Below, piece by piece: positions 33,260 through 41,306 of a stretch of DNA of 45,852 bases. A program made the position numbers and the translations under genes. Source of the stretch: Candidatus Obscuribacter sp. (GTDB taxonomy: Bacteria > Cyanobacteriota > Vampirovibrionia > Obscuribacterales > Obscuribacteraceae); NCBI GenBank assembly GCA_021772095.1, contig JADYXR010000267.1, forward strand, positions 1 to 45,852. The letters are read 5' to 3'. How positions within the stretch are numbered: position 1 is the stretch's first letter; every line of letters begins with the position of its first letter. The notes below the pieces were generated by a model. It was not told where the DNA came from. It searched no databases and worked only from the letters and a program-made list of their open reading frames with translations.

Positions 33260-34159
33260 ATGCTAAAAGAATGTGAGAACGCGCCTCAGGATAAGGCTAA
33301 CGACAATACTGGTGCAATCCTGTTTGATGATACCAAGCCGATTGGTACCACTGCGGATTGGTCTGTTCAAAGGCTGGATAAGGAAAAGGCGGCGGGAAAA
33401 GATCTGGCAAACGCTGCCGCGATTCTCCTCGGAGAGGTAACTCTGACCGGCAGTGACGGCGCCAATTTGCGCACCGCTTACGAGGCAGAGCAGACCATGG
33501 GCAAAGCGCTTGGTTGGTTTGCCAACAAGGGTTTTGAGAAAGTCGATAGTGACAAGAATGGCTTACTGACCTCATTAGAGATAAGCAAAGCGCGGGAGGC
33601 AAACCCAATTGGTGTGAAGCCTGAGGTTTTGAAATTCCTCCAGAAGAAGGTCAGCATCCTTCCAGCTTACTGCCGAGACAGTTCTGAAGGCTTCGACTTC
33701 GATGTTTCAAAACAAGACATCCGCAGCTACACTACGGCTGCAGGCGACAGGTATAACGATAATCTCAGTCAGGGCTTTGTGAAAGCGCTCCAGAAGGACG
33801 ATCTGAGAGCGATCGAGAGCGTGGTATTTGAGCTCGGCAAGCGAAAGGACAAGGTCGATCGAATTCTGAGCTCAGCGGAGATCAGCCTTCCAGGTGGGAG
33901 TTTTCGGCATGAGCTGGAGTTCGAAGCGTCGACAAATTCGAAGAACGGTGCCACCACAGTCACTATCAAGAATGGAAGCTTAGGCAGGCTGCACGTTTCG
34001 ACCGACCCCGCGGTGAGATCAATTACAGAACGCAACTCGAATAAGCTTTGGGGAGAGACCTGGGTACCTACGAAAACATCGGCCGAACAAAAGTCCGTGT
34101 TGTCGAATATCGGTACCGATGCGCGTAAGCACGGCAGCTTTGAACTGCGATTACGCTAA
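33260..34159 (+). CDS. EF-hand-containing protein of unknown function
   Basis: 299 residues starting at an ATG with AAGGAG about 10 bases upstream. One canonical calcium-binding EF-hand loop is visible, DSDKNGLLTSLE (Asp96, Asp98, Asn100, Gly101, Glu107 at loop positions 1, 3, 5, 6 and 12), followed by a helix. A second possible loop near FDFDVSKQDIRSY (about 145-157) is degenerate. The rest, including a beta-rich C-terminal part (ATTVTIKNGSLGRLHV), matches no family I know. No signal peptide or transmembrane helix is present. It interrupts the leuA/ilvD gene order, but both flanking units have their own promoters, so no role in amino-acid synthesis is implied. Confidence 0.8.
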   Translation: MLKECENAPQDKANDNTGAILFDDTKPIGTTADWSVQRLDKEKAAGKDLANAAAILLGEVTLTGSDGANLRTAYEAEQTMGKALGWFANKGFEKVDSDKNGLLTSLEISKAREANPIGVKPEVLKFLQKKVSILPAYCRDSSEGFDFDVSKQDIRSYTTAAGDRYNDNLSQGFVKALQKDDLRAIESVVFELGKRKDKVDRILSSAEISLPGGSFRHELEFEASTNSKNGATTVTIKNGSLGRLHVSTDPAVRSITERNSNKLWGETWVPTKTSAEQKSVLSNIGTDARKHGSFELRLR

Positions 34160-34242
34160 GGCAGTATCAAAAGTTTCATCGAAATCAACCATAAACGGGT
34201 TCAACAACCACGAAGTTGGTGCGTAAGCTTTGGTAGTTGAAG

Positions 34243-34332
34243 CCTCCGCAGTCCTTCCTAGGTGTCAGTTCGAAAGCTTAATTTCGGAGGATTGCGGTGG
34301 CATTAGAGCTCTTTTTGAAGCCTGTCATCTAA
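34243..34332 (+). promoter_or_regulatory. Long stem-loop with masked ribosome site and an 11-codon frame
   Basis: A stem of about 12 bp (34246-34258 with 34286-34297, one bulge, one G-U) closes a 27-base loop that holds a smaller GAAA/TTTC hairpin. It is followed at 34312 by five T, so it may end the EF-hand transcript. The 3' arm contains GGAGG, spaced 6 bases before GTG at 34297, which opens an 11-codon frame MALELFLKPVI. Five of those residues are Leu, Val or Ile. Translation would need the stem opened. Whether this frame is used is uncertain. Confidence 0.4.
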
Positions 34333-34377
34333 CCCAAAAGCAAAGCCTGTTTGGCTTTTGCAAAATCTGAGGTGTCA

Positions 34378-34390
34378 ATGTTGTCAACAT
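34378..34390. promoter_or_regulatory. Palindrome upstream of the ilv promoter
   Basis: ATGTTGTCAACAT is a 6-1-6 inverted repeat whose centre lies about 70 bases upstream of the predicted -35 hexamer of the ilvD unit. The position suits an activator or repressor site. A neighbouring hairpin (GCAAAGCC with GGCTTTTGC, 34340-34361) is of unknown role. Confidence 0.35.
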
Positions 34391-34452
34391 CAAAAATAAA
34401 TAACTCCTGTTTCTGACTGTAACGAAGATCGACCCGAAAGGGGGAAACCGCA

Positions 34453-34480
34453 TTGACCTTTCACCAGTGGCCGGTATGAT
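34453..34480 (+). promoter_or_regulatory. Sigma-70-like promoter of the ilvD operon leader
   Basis: TTGACC (34453-34458) and TATGAT (34475-34480), each one base from consensus, are spaced by 16 bases. Transcription should start near 34487, about 50 bases before the leader-peptide ATG. A 6-bp hairpin (CGGGTG/CACCCG, 34499-34515) lies in that untranslated stretch. Confidence 0.7.
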
Positions 34481-34537
34481 GGACACATCGAATACACACG
34501 GGTGCGTGACACCCGCCAAGAACGGCTAACAAACACA

Positions 34538-34618
34538 ATGTTCAGCGTTGCTCTTATTCAAATCGCCATTATTAGCCTGGTACTGATTCTGTACCAGTGG
34601 TGCGGGCTGCCTGTTTAG
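34538..34618 (+). CDS. Ile/Val/Leu-rich leader peptide of the ilvD operon
   Basis: 26 codons from ATG 34538 to TAG 34616-34618. The peptide starts MFSVALIQIAIISLVLILYQ and ends WCGLPV. It has five Ile, three Val and five Leu, densest at codons 11-18 (I-I-S-L-V-L-I-L), the mixed pattern of the E. coli ilvGMEDA leader. Codons 14-20 form a 7-bp hairpin (CTGGTAC/GTACCAG, 34577-34597). The following codons contain the antiterminator segment GGTGCGGG. No strong ribosome site is visible. It should sense charged Ile-, Val- and Leu-tRNA together. Confidence 0.88.
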   Translation: MFSVALIQIAIISLVLILYQWCGLPV

Positions 34619-34673
34619 AGCAATAAACTCAAGACTTCAGACCTCGTACCTCGACATAAGGTGCGGGGTTTTT
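34599..34673 (+). terminator. Ile-Val-Leu attenuator: antiterminator and intrinsic terminator before ilvD
   Basis: Terminator: CCTCGTACCT (34642-34651) pairs with AGGTGCGGGG (34659-34668) over 10 bp with two G-U pairs and a 7-base loop, followed by five T. Antiterminator: GGTGCGGG inside the leader frame (34599-34606) is a copy of the terminator 3' arm and pairs with the same segment (34643-34650) over 8 bp. A ribosome reaching the stop at 34616 covers this copy and permits termination; one stalled at codons 11-18 leaves it free. Confidence 0.9.
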
Positions 34674-34705
34674 GTTTAAGGGAAAACGGCTAGGAAAGCG
34701 GAACC

Positions 34706-36385
34706 ATGGAAAGCGATCGAATCAAGAAGGGATTAAACAGAGCTCCGGCTAGAGCAATGCTCAAAGCCACGGGACTGACCGATGCTGATTTGGAAAAGCC
34801 GTTAATCGCCGTCGCCAACACCTGGACGGAAGCCGGTCCATGCAATTTCCACTTGCGCGATCTTGCCGTTCATGTCAAAGACGGCATCCGCAAAGCTGGT
34901 GGCACACCATTTGAATTCAACACAATCGTAGTCTCCGACGGCATCTCAATGGGCACCGAAGCGATGAAGGCATCGCTCGTCTCTCGCGAAGTGGTGGCAG
35001 ATTCAATCGAAGTCGCAGTGCGCGGGCACCTCTTCGACGCTGTCGTCGCCATCGCCGGTTGCGACAAAACTATACCAGGCGCAATCATGGCGCTCTCAAG
35101 ACTAGATCTGCCCTCGGTTTTGCTCTACGGCGGTTCAATCATGCCGGGTCAATTCAAGGGCAAAGATGTCACCATCCAGGAAGTCTTCGAAGCAGTCGGC
35201 GCATGTGCAGCCGGTCTTATGACTGCAGAAGATTTGAACGAATTAGAAAATAACGCTTGTCCGGGCGCAGGCGCTTGCGGCGGGCAGTTCACGGCAAACA
35301 CGATGTCGACCGCTGCCTGCTTCATGGGCATCTCGCCGATGGGAGCCAATGAAGTCCCGGCGACGCATCCATCGAAAGCGGCTCAGGCTGAGCGATGTGG
35401 ACAGTTGGTTATGGAGCTTCTCGCCAAGAACGTTCGACCAAGTTCCATAATGACAAAAAAAGCATTAGAAAACGCAATTGCGTCTGTAGCGGCGACTGGT
35501 GGAAGCACCAACGCCGTTCTTCATATCATGGCGATCGCAAGAGAACTCGGAGTGGATTTGGAACTCGAAGATTTCGATCGAGTTAGCACCAAAACCCCGA
35601 TCATCGTTGACTTCAAACCTTGGGGCAGATATGTCGCCAACGATCTCTTTGAAGCAGGCGGTATGGCTGTAATTGCAAAACGGTTGATGGATGCTGGTTT
35701 CATCACCGATTCCAAAACTGTTTCAGGAAAAACTTTATTCGAAGAAGCGAACGCAGCAAAAGAAACCGAAGGCCAACTGGTCGTTCGCACTATCGCCACG
35801 GCAATCGCTCCTCGCGGTGGCTTCGCAATCTTGCGCGGCAGTCTTGCTCCGGAAGGTTGCGTAGTCAAAGTCGCGGGCAATGCAAAACTTTCATTCTCCG
35901 GACCGGCTCGTTGCTTCGATGAAGAAGACGACGCATTCAAGGCGGTTCAAGACGGACTTGTCAAAGCCGGCGATGTAGTGATCATTAGAAACATCGGACC
36001 GAAAGGCGCACCAGGCATGCCCGAGATGCTTGCCGTTACCGGCGCTATCATCGGAGCCGGGCTCGGCGGCGAAGTCGCGCTGGTGACCGACGGCAGATTT
36101 TCAGGAGCAACCCACGGATTCATGGTCGGTCACGTTTCACCGGAAGCGGCACGAGGCGGTCCAATCGCCTTCGTTAAAGACGGCGACATTGTGACTATCG
36201 ATGTCGAGTCGCGACAATTGAATGTCGACGCCGACCTGACAAGCCGCATGACTGGCTGGAAAGCAAAGGCACCAAAATACAAAACCGGTGTGTTCGCCAA
36301 GTATGCGCATTTAGTTTCCTCTGCGTCCGATGGCGCAGTAACCTGGCTTCCAGAGAAGTCCAAGGTTCCCACAGGTGTCGGATGA
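34706..36385 (+). CDS. ilvD: Dihydroxy-acid dehydratase
   Basis: 559 residues. It dehydrates 2,3-dihydroxy-isovalerate and 2,3-dihydroxy-3-methylvalerate to the 2-oxo acids that precede valine and isoleucine. Signature segments GCDKTIPGAIMAL (118-130) and CPGAGACGGQFTANTMS (185-201) are present. Cys46, Cys119 and Cys191 match the three iron-sulfur cluster ligands of the family; three Cys fit the IlvD/Edd group, with the cluster type not decidable here. A purine-rich AGGAAAGCGG precedes the ATG at 34706. First gene of the attenuated operon; ilvC follows after 113 bases. Confidence 0.96.
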   Translation: MESDRIKKGLNRAPARAMLKATGLTDADLEKPLIAVANTWTEAGPCNFHLRDLAVHVKDGIRKAGGTPFEFNTIVVSDGISMGTEAMKASLVSREVVADSIEVAVRGHLFDAVVAIAGCDKTIPGAIMALSRLDLPSVLLYGGSIMPGQFKGKDVTIQEVFEAVGACAAGLMTAEDLNELENNACPGAGACGGQFTANTMSTAACFMGISPMGANEVPATHPSKAAQAERCGQLVMELLAKNVRPSSIMTKKALENAIASVAATGGSTNAVLHIMAIARELGVDLELEDFDRVSTKTPIIVDFKPWGRYVANDLFEAGGMAVIAKRLMDAGFITDSKTVSGKTLFEEANAAKETEGQLVVRTIATAIAPRGGFAILRGSLAPEGCVVKVAGNAKLSFSGPARCFDEEDDAFKAVQDGLVKAGDVVIIRNIGPKGAPGMPEMLAVTGAIIGAGLGGEVALVTDGRFSGATHGFMVGHVSPEAARGGPIAFVKDGDIVTIDVESRQLNVDADLTSRMTGWKAKAPKYKTGVFAKYAHLVSSASDGAVTWLPEKSKVPTGVG

Positions 36386-36498
36386 CGAGGTTCATCTCAG
36401 CTATGGTAGTTCGAAACCAAAATGAACAGCCGATAGCGGAAGGAAGGCAACAAAGTTTAAAACCCAAGGAAAGTGTTCAAAACAAAGGAGTTAACGGA

Positions 36499-37566
36499 AT
36501 GGCAAAGGTATACAGTGAAAAGGATGTCGACGCTTCAGTGCTGAAAGGCAAGAAAGTCGCCGTCGTTGGCTACGGCAGTCAGGGTCGCGCCCATGCCCTC
36601 AACTTGAAGGAAAGCGGACATGATGTCGTTTGCGGATTGAGAGAAGGCGGAAAAACCTGGAAGCAAGCTCAAGCCGATGGCTTGAAAGTGGCTTCAGTAG
36701 CCGAAGCAGTTAAAGGTGCAGATCTCGTTGCGATTCTCACACCAGATACATCGCAACCAGAACTCTACGAAAAAGAAGTGGCGCCAAACTTGAAAGCCGG
36801 AGCATGCCTCCTTTTCGCTCATGGTTTCAACGTTCACTACAAAGAAATCACACCAGCGAAAGATGTCGATGTCGTTTTAATCGCACCGAAAAGCCCGGGC
36901 GCACTGGTTCGTTCGCAATTCCAGGAAGGTCGCGGCGTTCCATGCCTGGTTGCTGTTCATCAAGACGCAACCGGCAACGCCAAGAAAGTAGCGCTTGCAT
37001 ACGCTGATGGATTGGGCGGCACCAAAGCTGGTGTGCTCGAAACAACATTTGCAGAAGAAACCGAAACCGATCTTTTCGGCGAACAAGCAGTTCTCTGTGG
37101 TGGCGTAACGGAACTGGTGGCAGCCGGTTACGAGACCCTCGTAGAAGCAGGCTATCAGCCGGAAGTTGCATACTTCGAGTGCTTGCATGAATTGAAGTTG
37201 ATCGTAGATTTGATCTATGAAGGCGGCTTCGCCAGAATGCATGAGTTCGTCAGTGAAACCGCAAAATACGGCGACCTCTCTCGCGGACCGCGCGTGATCG
37301 ACGCTCACGCTCGCGCCAACATCAAAGAAGTTCTCGAAGAAGTTCGCAACGGCACATTCGCTAAAGAGTGGATCGCTGAGAACAAAGCCGGCAAGCCGAA
37401 CTACAACAGATTGCTCGAAAAAGATTTGAATCATCCAATCGAGAAAGTCGGTCGTGAGCTCCGCGCCAACATGGCATGGCTCAATAAATCCGCTTGCGCA
37501 GATAAAGGCGCTCAAAAGAGTACGTGCTCGGCCGAGAAAGAAAAAGAAACAGCAGCAGTACGCTGA
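36499..37566 (+). CDS. ilvC: Ketol-acid reductoisomerase (class I)
   Basis: 355 residues from the ATG at 36499, which has AAAGGAG 8 bases upstream and matches the family N-terminus (MAKVYSEKDVD). It isomerises and reduces acetolactate and acetohydroxybutyrate. The N-terminal Rossmann domain shows VVGYGSQGRAHALNL. The cofactor loop reads GLREGGKTW, with Gly where many NADPH-dependent relatives have Ser and Thr where the next Ser lies, so cofactor preference is worth testing. The C-terminal knotted domain has the magnesium-binding E/D residues (DLFGEQAVLCGG and the later FECLHELKLIVDL). The last 25 residues are a Lys/Ala-rich tail. The gene ends within a terminator hairpin. Confidence 0.96.
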   Translation: MAKVYSEKDVDASVLKGKKVAVVGYGSQGRAHALNLKESGHDVVCGLREGGKTWKQAQADGLKVASVAEAVKGADLVAILTPDTSQPELYEKEVAPNLKAGACLLFAHGFNVHYKEITPAKDVDVVLIAPKSPGALVRSQFQEGRGVPCLVAVHQDATGNAKKVALAYADGLGGTKAGVLETTFAEETETDLFGEQAVLCGGVTELVAAGYETLVEAGYQPEVAYFECLHELKLIVDLIYEGGFARMHEFVSETAKYGDLSRGPRVIDAHARANIKEVLEEVRNGTFAKEWIAENKAGKPNYNRLLEKDLNHPIEKVGRELRANMAWLNKSACADKGAQKSTCSAEKEKETAAVR

Positions 37567-37597
37567 ACGATCTCCTTGTGAGACGTTCAGCGTTTTT
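37560..37597 (+). terminator. Strong intrinsic terminator between ilvC and ilvB
   Basis: ACGCTGAACG pairs perfectly with CGTTCAGCGT (outer 10 bp, 37560-37569 with 37584-37593) and an inner TCTC/GAGA extends the stem. Five T follow from 37593. The 5' arm includes the ilvC stop codon. The ilvB ATG is only 24 bases beyond the T-run. Confidence 0.9.
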
Positions 37598-37620
37598 GTA
37601 ATCACTGATGGAAGGCGTAA

Positions 37621-39282
37621 ATGAAAGGTTCCGAGATACTCATAAAGGCATTAGAAGCAGAAGGTGTTGACACCATATTCGGTTATCCGGGTGGGGCGAT
37701 CATGCCGGTGTATGACGCACTCTATGACTCGAATCTGAAACACATACTGGTGAGACACGAGCAGTCGGCCGCGCTAGCCGCTGATGCCTACTCTCGTGTC
37801 ACCGGTAAGGTGGGAGTTTGCCTGGCAACGTCCGGACCTGGTGCCACCAATTTAATCACTGGTATCGCCAATGCATTTATGGATTCCATACCGATGGTGG
37901 CAATCACCGGTCAGGTTCCAACCGGCATGATCGGCTCCGATGCGTTTCAAGAAGTCGACATGTTCGGCATCTCACTTCCAGTCGTGAAGCATAGTTTTCT
38001 CGTTCGCCACGTTGAAGAATTGGCTGACACAATCGCCCGCGCATTCAAAATCGCTCGGTCGGGTCGTCCAGGACCGGTGTTGGTCGATCTTCCCAAAGAC
38101 GTCAGCATCGCCGTTTTCGAACAAGCCGAGTTCAAAGGCAAACAAATCGAACCGATGCCTAGACCAGAAGCGAAACAACTTGCAGTTGCTCGCTCGATGA
38201 TTCAAGAAAGCCAAAAGCCGCTTGTTTACGCCGGCGGCGGAGTGCGTATCGCAGACGCGACCGATGAGCTTCGCTCGTTTGTCGAAAAATGCGGCATACC
38301 TTGCGTGACCACATTGCACGGAATCGGTTCAATCCCCGGAGACCATGAGCTTTGCCTCGGTATGCTCGGAATGCATGGAACCAAACATGCAAACATGGCA
38401 GTTCAAGAATGTGATTTGCTGATCGCAGTTGGTGCTCGTTTTGACGACCGCGTTACGGGCAAACTTGCCGAGTTCGCACCACATGCCCGGGTTGTTCACC
38501 TCGACGGCGATCCGTTTGAAGTAAGCAAACTTCGCAGCGCCGATTGTGGTGTCATCGGTGATATCAAGACAGCGCTCAACTTTTTGCATACACAACCGCT
38601 TATCGAAGAGTGGGTAGAAACCTGCAAATCGAGAAAGCAACAATACGCGTTTCAATACGATGCGCCTGGTCAGTCAGTTTATGCACCAGGCTTCATCAAA
38701 CAAGTCAGCGACAGAGCACAAGCCGCCGAGCAAAGAACGATCGTCACATGCGACGTCGGTCAGCATCAAATGTGGGTTGCCCAGCATTTCACTTTCGACA
38801 TGCCGAACAATCACCTCACAAGCGGCGGACTCGGCACCATGGGTTATGGCTTGCCAGCCGGCATCGGAGCTCAATTAGCAAATCCGGAAGCACGAGTAAT
38901 CGTCATGTCCGGCGACGGTTCATTCATGATGAACATCCAGGAATTAGCGACACTGAAGCGCTACAACATCCCGGTCAAAATCGTTTTGTTTAACAACCAG
39001 ACACTGGGGATGGTGCGCCAGTGGCAAGAACTATTCTTTGAAAAACGTTATAGCGAAACCAATTTGTCCGACAATCCTGATTTTGCAAAAGTTGCCGAAG
39101 CATTCGGTATCCCTTCAATGACGGTGCAAACCCGAGATGAAGTCGAAGGCGCCATCGATCGCATCATGACAGACGATGGTCCTCTCCTTGTTCACGTACT
39201 AATCGACCCGGCTGCCAACGTGTGGCCACTGGTGCCACCAGGCAAAAACAATTCAGAAATGTTGGAGGAAGCAACAGTATGA
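37621..39282 (+). CDS. ilvB: Acetolactate synthase, catalytic subunit
   Basis: 553 residues; the ATG at 37621 has GGAAGG 5 bases upstream. This thiamine-diphosphate enzyme makes 2-acetolactate (valine, leucine) or 2-aceto-2-hydroxybutyrate (isoleucine). Key points: FGYPGGAIMPVYDAL (20-34), catalytic Glu47 in RHEQSA, ATSGPGATNLITGIANA, and the cofactor-binding GDGSFMMNIQELATLKRYN ending in VLFNN. The FAD-binding middle domain is present. Its stop overlaps the ATG of the regulatory subunit gene by four bases (ATGA), which implies coupled synthesis. Because of the terminator before it, expression should depend on read-through or a promoter inside ilvC. Confidence 0.95.
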   Translation: MKGSEILIKALEAEGVDTIFGYPGGAIMPVYDALYDSNLKHILVRHEQSAALAADAYSRVTGKVGVCLATSGPGATNLITGIANAFMDSIPMVAITGQVPTGMIGSDAFQEVDMFGISLPVVKHSFLVRHVEELADTIARAFKIARSGRPGPVLVDLPKDVSIAVFEQAEFKGKQIEPMPRPEAKQLAVARSMIQESQKPLVYAGGGVRIADATDELRSFVEKCGIPCVTTLHGIGSIPGDHELCLGMLGMHGTKHANMAVQECDLLIAVGARFDDRVTGKLAEFAPHARVVHLDGDPFEVSKLRSADCGVIGDIKTALNFLHTQPLIEEWVETCKSRKQQYAFQYDAPGQSVYAPGFIKQVSDRAQAAEQRTIVTCDVGQHQMWVAQHFTFDMPNNHLTSGGLGTMGYGLPAGIGAQLANPEARVIVMSGDGSFMMNIQELATLKRYNIPVKIVLFNNQTLGMVRQWQELFFEKRYSETNLSDNPDFAKVAEAFGIPSMTVQTRDEVEGAIDRIMTDDGPLLVHVLIDPAANVWPLVPPGKNNSEMLEEATV

Positions 39283-39614
39283 GATTCACACTAGACGTCA
39301 CCATGGCAAATTCCGAGGGCGGATTAGAACGCCTCCTCGGCAGACTGCGCCAGCGGAGCTTCACGGTGTGTGCGATTAACGCAGACACAACGAACTCTCG
39401 CATGACGGCACGGATTGTCGTAGACAGCGCACGACCAGTAGAGCTGGCGGTCAAGCAAATGGCTAAGCTGATTGACATTCAAGGTGTGGAAGTGATTAAG
39501 GCTGAAGAGCATTCCGGTCACAAGTACCGCCAACCGACAGCGAACTATCATAAAGAACATTTTCCAAAGCACGATTATCGTCACGCATTTTGTGCGAGTC
39601 AGATTGGACTCTAA
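39279..39614 (+). CDS. ilvM: Acetolactate synthase small regulatory subunit (IlvM-type ACT domain)
   Basis: 111 residues starting at ATG 39279, overlapping the end of ilvB, with GGAGG 10 bases upstream. It is a single ACT domain similar to E. coli IlvM: MRFTLDVTMANSEGGLERLL then RLRQRSFTVCAINAD and the closing helix VELAVKQMAKLIDIQGVEVI. It activates the catalytic subunit and may mediate valine feedback; IlvM-type subunits are typically less valine-sensitive than the longer IlvN/IlvH type. The His/Lys-rich tail of about 30 residues (GHKYRQPTANYHKEHFPKHD) is longer than in IlvM and of unknown role. Confidence 0.87.
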   Translation: MRFTLDVTMANSEGGLERLLGRLRQRSFTVCAINADTTNSRMTARIVVDSARPVELAVKQMAKLIDIQGVEVIKAEEHSGHKYRQPTANYHKEHFPKHDYRHAFCASQIGL

Positions 39615-39683
39615 CGCACCACAGATAGTTCCGCTAGCACTTCCATTAATCGAAACAAGAACAGCATCAAGACGAGACAACAT

Positions 39684-41306
39684 ATGACCCTGAGCAAAAC
39701 ACAACCTAAGTCAGTCGTCCTCTATGACACCACTTTGCGTGATGGCGCCCAGAGAAAAGGGATTAGCTTTTCACTGGAAGATAAGCTCAAAATTACGAAG
39801 TTGCTCGACGATTTCGGCGTTACCTTTATAGAAGGTGGTTGGCCTGGTTCTAATCCAAAGGACTTCGAATATTTTCAGCGCGTCAAGTCGATGAAGCTGA
39901 AAAACGCTTCCATCGTCGCGTTCGGCAGCACGCGCAAAGCCAACTGCAATGCAGAAGATGACGCAAACTTGCAACGCTTGCTCGAAGCAGATACACCGGC
40001 TGTGGCACTGGTCGGCAAATCTTCTTCCAAGCATGTCCTCAAAGTTTTGCGCACCACATTGGAAGAAAACCTTGAGATGATCAAGGACAGCATCAGATTT
40101 TTGAAGAAGAACGGCAAGGAAGTAATCTTCGACGCCGAGCACTATTTCGATGGATTCGAAGAAGACAAAGAATACACATTGAAGGCATTGCAGGCAGCTG
40201 AAGAAGCCGGCGCCGATTGGCTTGTACTCTGCGATACCAATGGACGACATTTGCCAAGCAACATCGCCAGAATCGTTGCGGAAACCAAAGCAGTCGTGTC
40301 AGCAGAACTCGGCATTCACGCCCACAACGACAGCGAACTTGCAGTCGCCAATTCTTTAGCCGCCGTGGAAGCCGGTGCAAAACAAATTCAAGGCACCATC
40401 AATGGTTACGGCGAGCGTTGCGGAAACGCGAATCTCGTTTCGCTCACACCAACGTTGCAACTGAAGATGGACTATTCATGCGTTCCGCACGGCAGCCTCT
40501 GCCGATTGACTGAGCTTTCCAGAACGGTCAGCGAGATCGCCAACCTCAGCCCGGATCCTTACGCACCATATGTAGGGTCAGCGGCGTTCGCTCACAAAGC
40601 AGGACTTCACGCAGCGGCAGTTGAAAAGTTTGCCGCCAGCTACGAACACATGCAGCCTGAATTGGTCGGCAATTCACGCGAGATTCTTATATCGGAACTC
40701 TCCGGACGCGGCAATGTACGCTTGCTCGCATCGCAGATTTCATCGAATTTGCCATTTGCAGAACAAGAAGTTCTCGACCGCATCAAAGGAATGGAGCAGA
40801 AGGGATATAAGTTCGAAGATGCGCAAGGCAGCGTCGAGCTGATGATGCGTCGCGATGATCCGGACTATGAAAAACCATTCGAGTTGATCGAAATCATGGT
40901 TGTGGTAAACGATCGCGTCGGTCAAGGAAGTTCTGCAGAAGCAGTCGTCAAAGTCAAAGTCGGCGACACAGTTTTCCACACCGTCTCGGTTGGCAAAGGT
41001 CCTGTACACGCGCTCGACTGCGCGTTCAGAAAAGCCTTGCTGCCAACCTATCCGATGATGAACGACGTCAGACTGGTCGACTACAAAGTAAGAATTCTCG
41101 ATCCAGACCAGGCCACTGAAGCTACGACTCGCGTCGTTATTGAAGCGGCCGATCATAACGAGCGGTGGTCGACAGTTGGTGTTTCCGACAACATCATCGA
41201 AGCCAGCTGCCAGGCTCTTGTCGATAGTCTCGAACTTTATCTGGCTAGAAGTTTCTCTTCAAGTTATTCCGCAAACGCTCACCAAGTTCAGGAGGTTGTC
41301 GCGTAA
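39684..41306 (+). CDS. cimA: (R)-citramalate synthase
   Basis: 540 residues. It condenses pyruvate and acetyl-CoA to citramalate, the first step of threonine-independent isoleucine synthesis. The barrel opens VVLYDTTLRDGAQRKGISFS (11-30; the AQRKGISFS form is typical of CimA rather than LeuA) and has HAHNDSELAVANSL and GTINGYGERCGNANL. A C-terminal LeuA-dimer domain (FELIEIMVVVNDRVGQGSS onward) should bind isoleucine as feedback inhibitor. Its stop shares one base with the leuC start (TAATG), tying it to the isomerase that uses its product. A homocitrate or isopropylmalate specificity is less likely given the family signature and the separate leuA. Confidence 0.92.
   Translation: MTLSKTQPKSVVLYDTTLRDGAQRKGISFSLEDKLKITKLLDDFGVTFIEGGWPGSNPKDFEYFQRVKSMKLKNASIVAFGSTRKANCNAEDDANLQRLLEADTPAVALVGKSSSKHVLKVLRTTLEENLEMIKDSIRFLKKNGKEVIFDAEHYFDGFEEDKEYTLKALQAAEEAGADWLVLCDTNGRHLPSNIARIVAETKAVVSAELGIHAHNDSELAVANSLAAVEAGAKQIQGTINGYGERCGNANLVSLTPTLQLKMDYSCVPHGSLCRLTELSRTVSEIANLSPDPYAPYVGSAAFAHKAGLHAAAVEKFAASYEHMQPELVGNSREILISELSGRGNVRLLASQISSNLPFAEQEVLDRIKGMEQKGYKFEDAQGSVELMMRRDDPDYEKPFELIEIMVVVNDRVGQGSSAEAVVKVKVGDTVFHTVSVGKGPVHALDCAFRKALLPTYPMMNDVRLVDYKVRILDPDQATEATTRVVIEAADHNERWSTVGVSDNIIEASCQALVDSLELYLARSFSSSYSANAHQVQEVVA

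Noticed and set aside
36382..36498. Longer start for ilvC giving 39 extra residues
   Set aside because: The ATG at 36499 has AAAGGAG at good spacing and matches the family N-terminus; the extra stretch has no homology and overlaps the ilvD stop.
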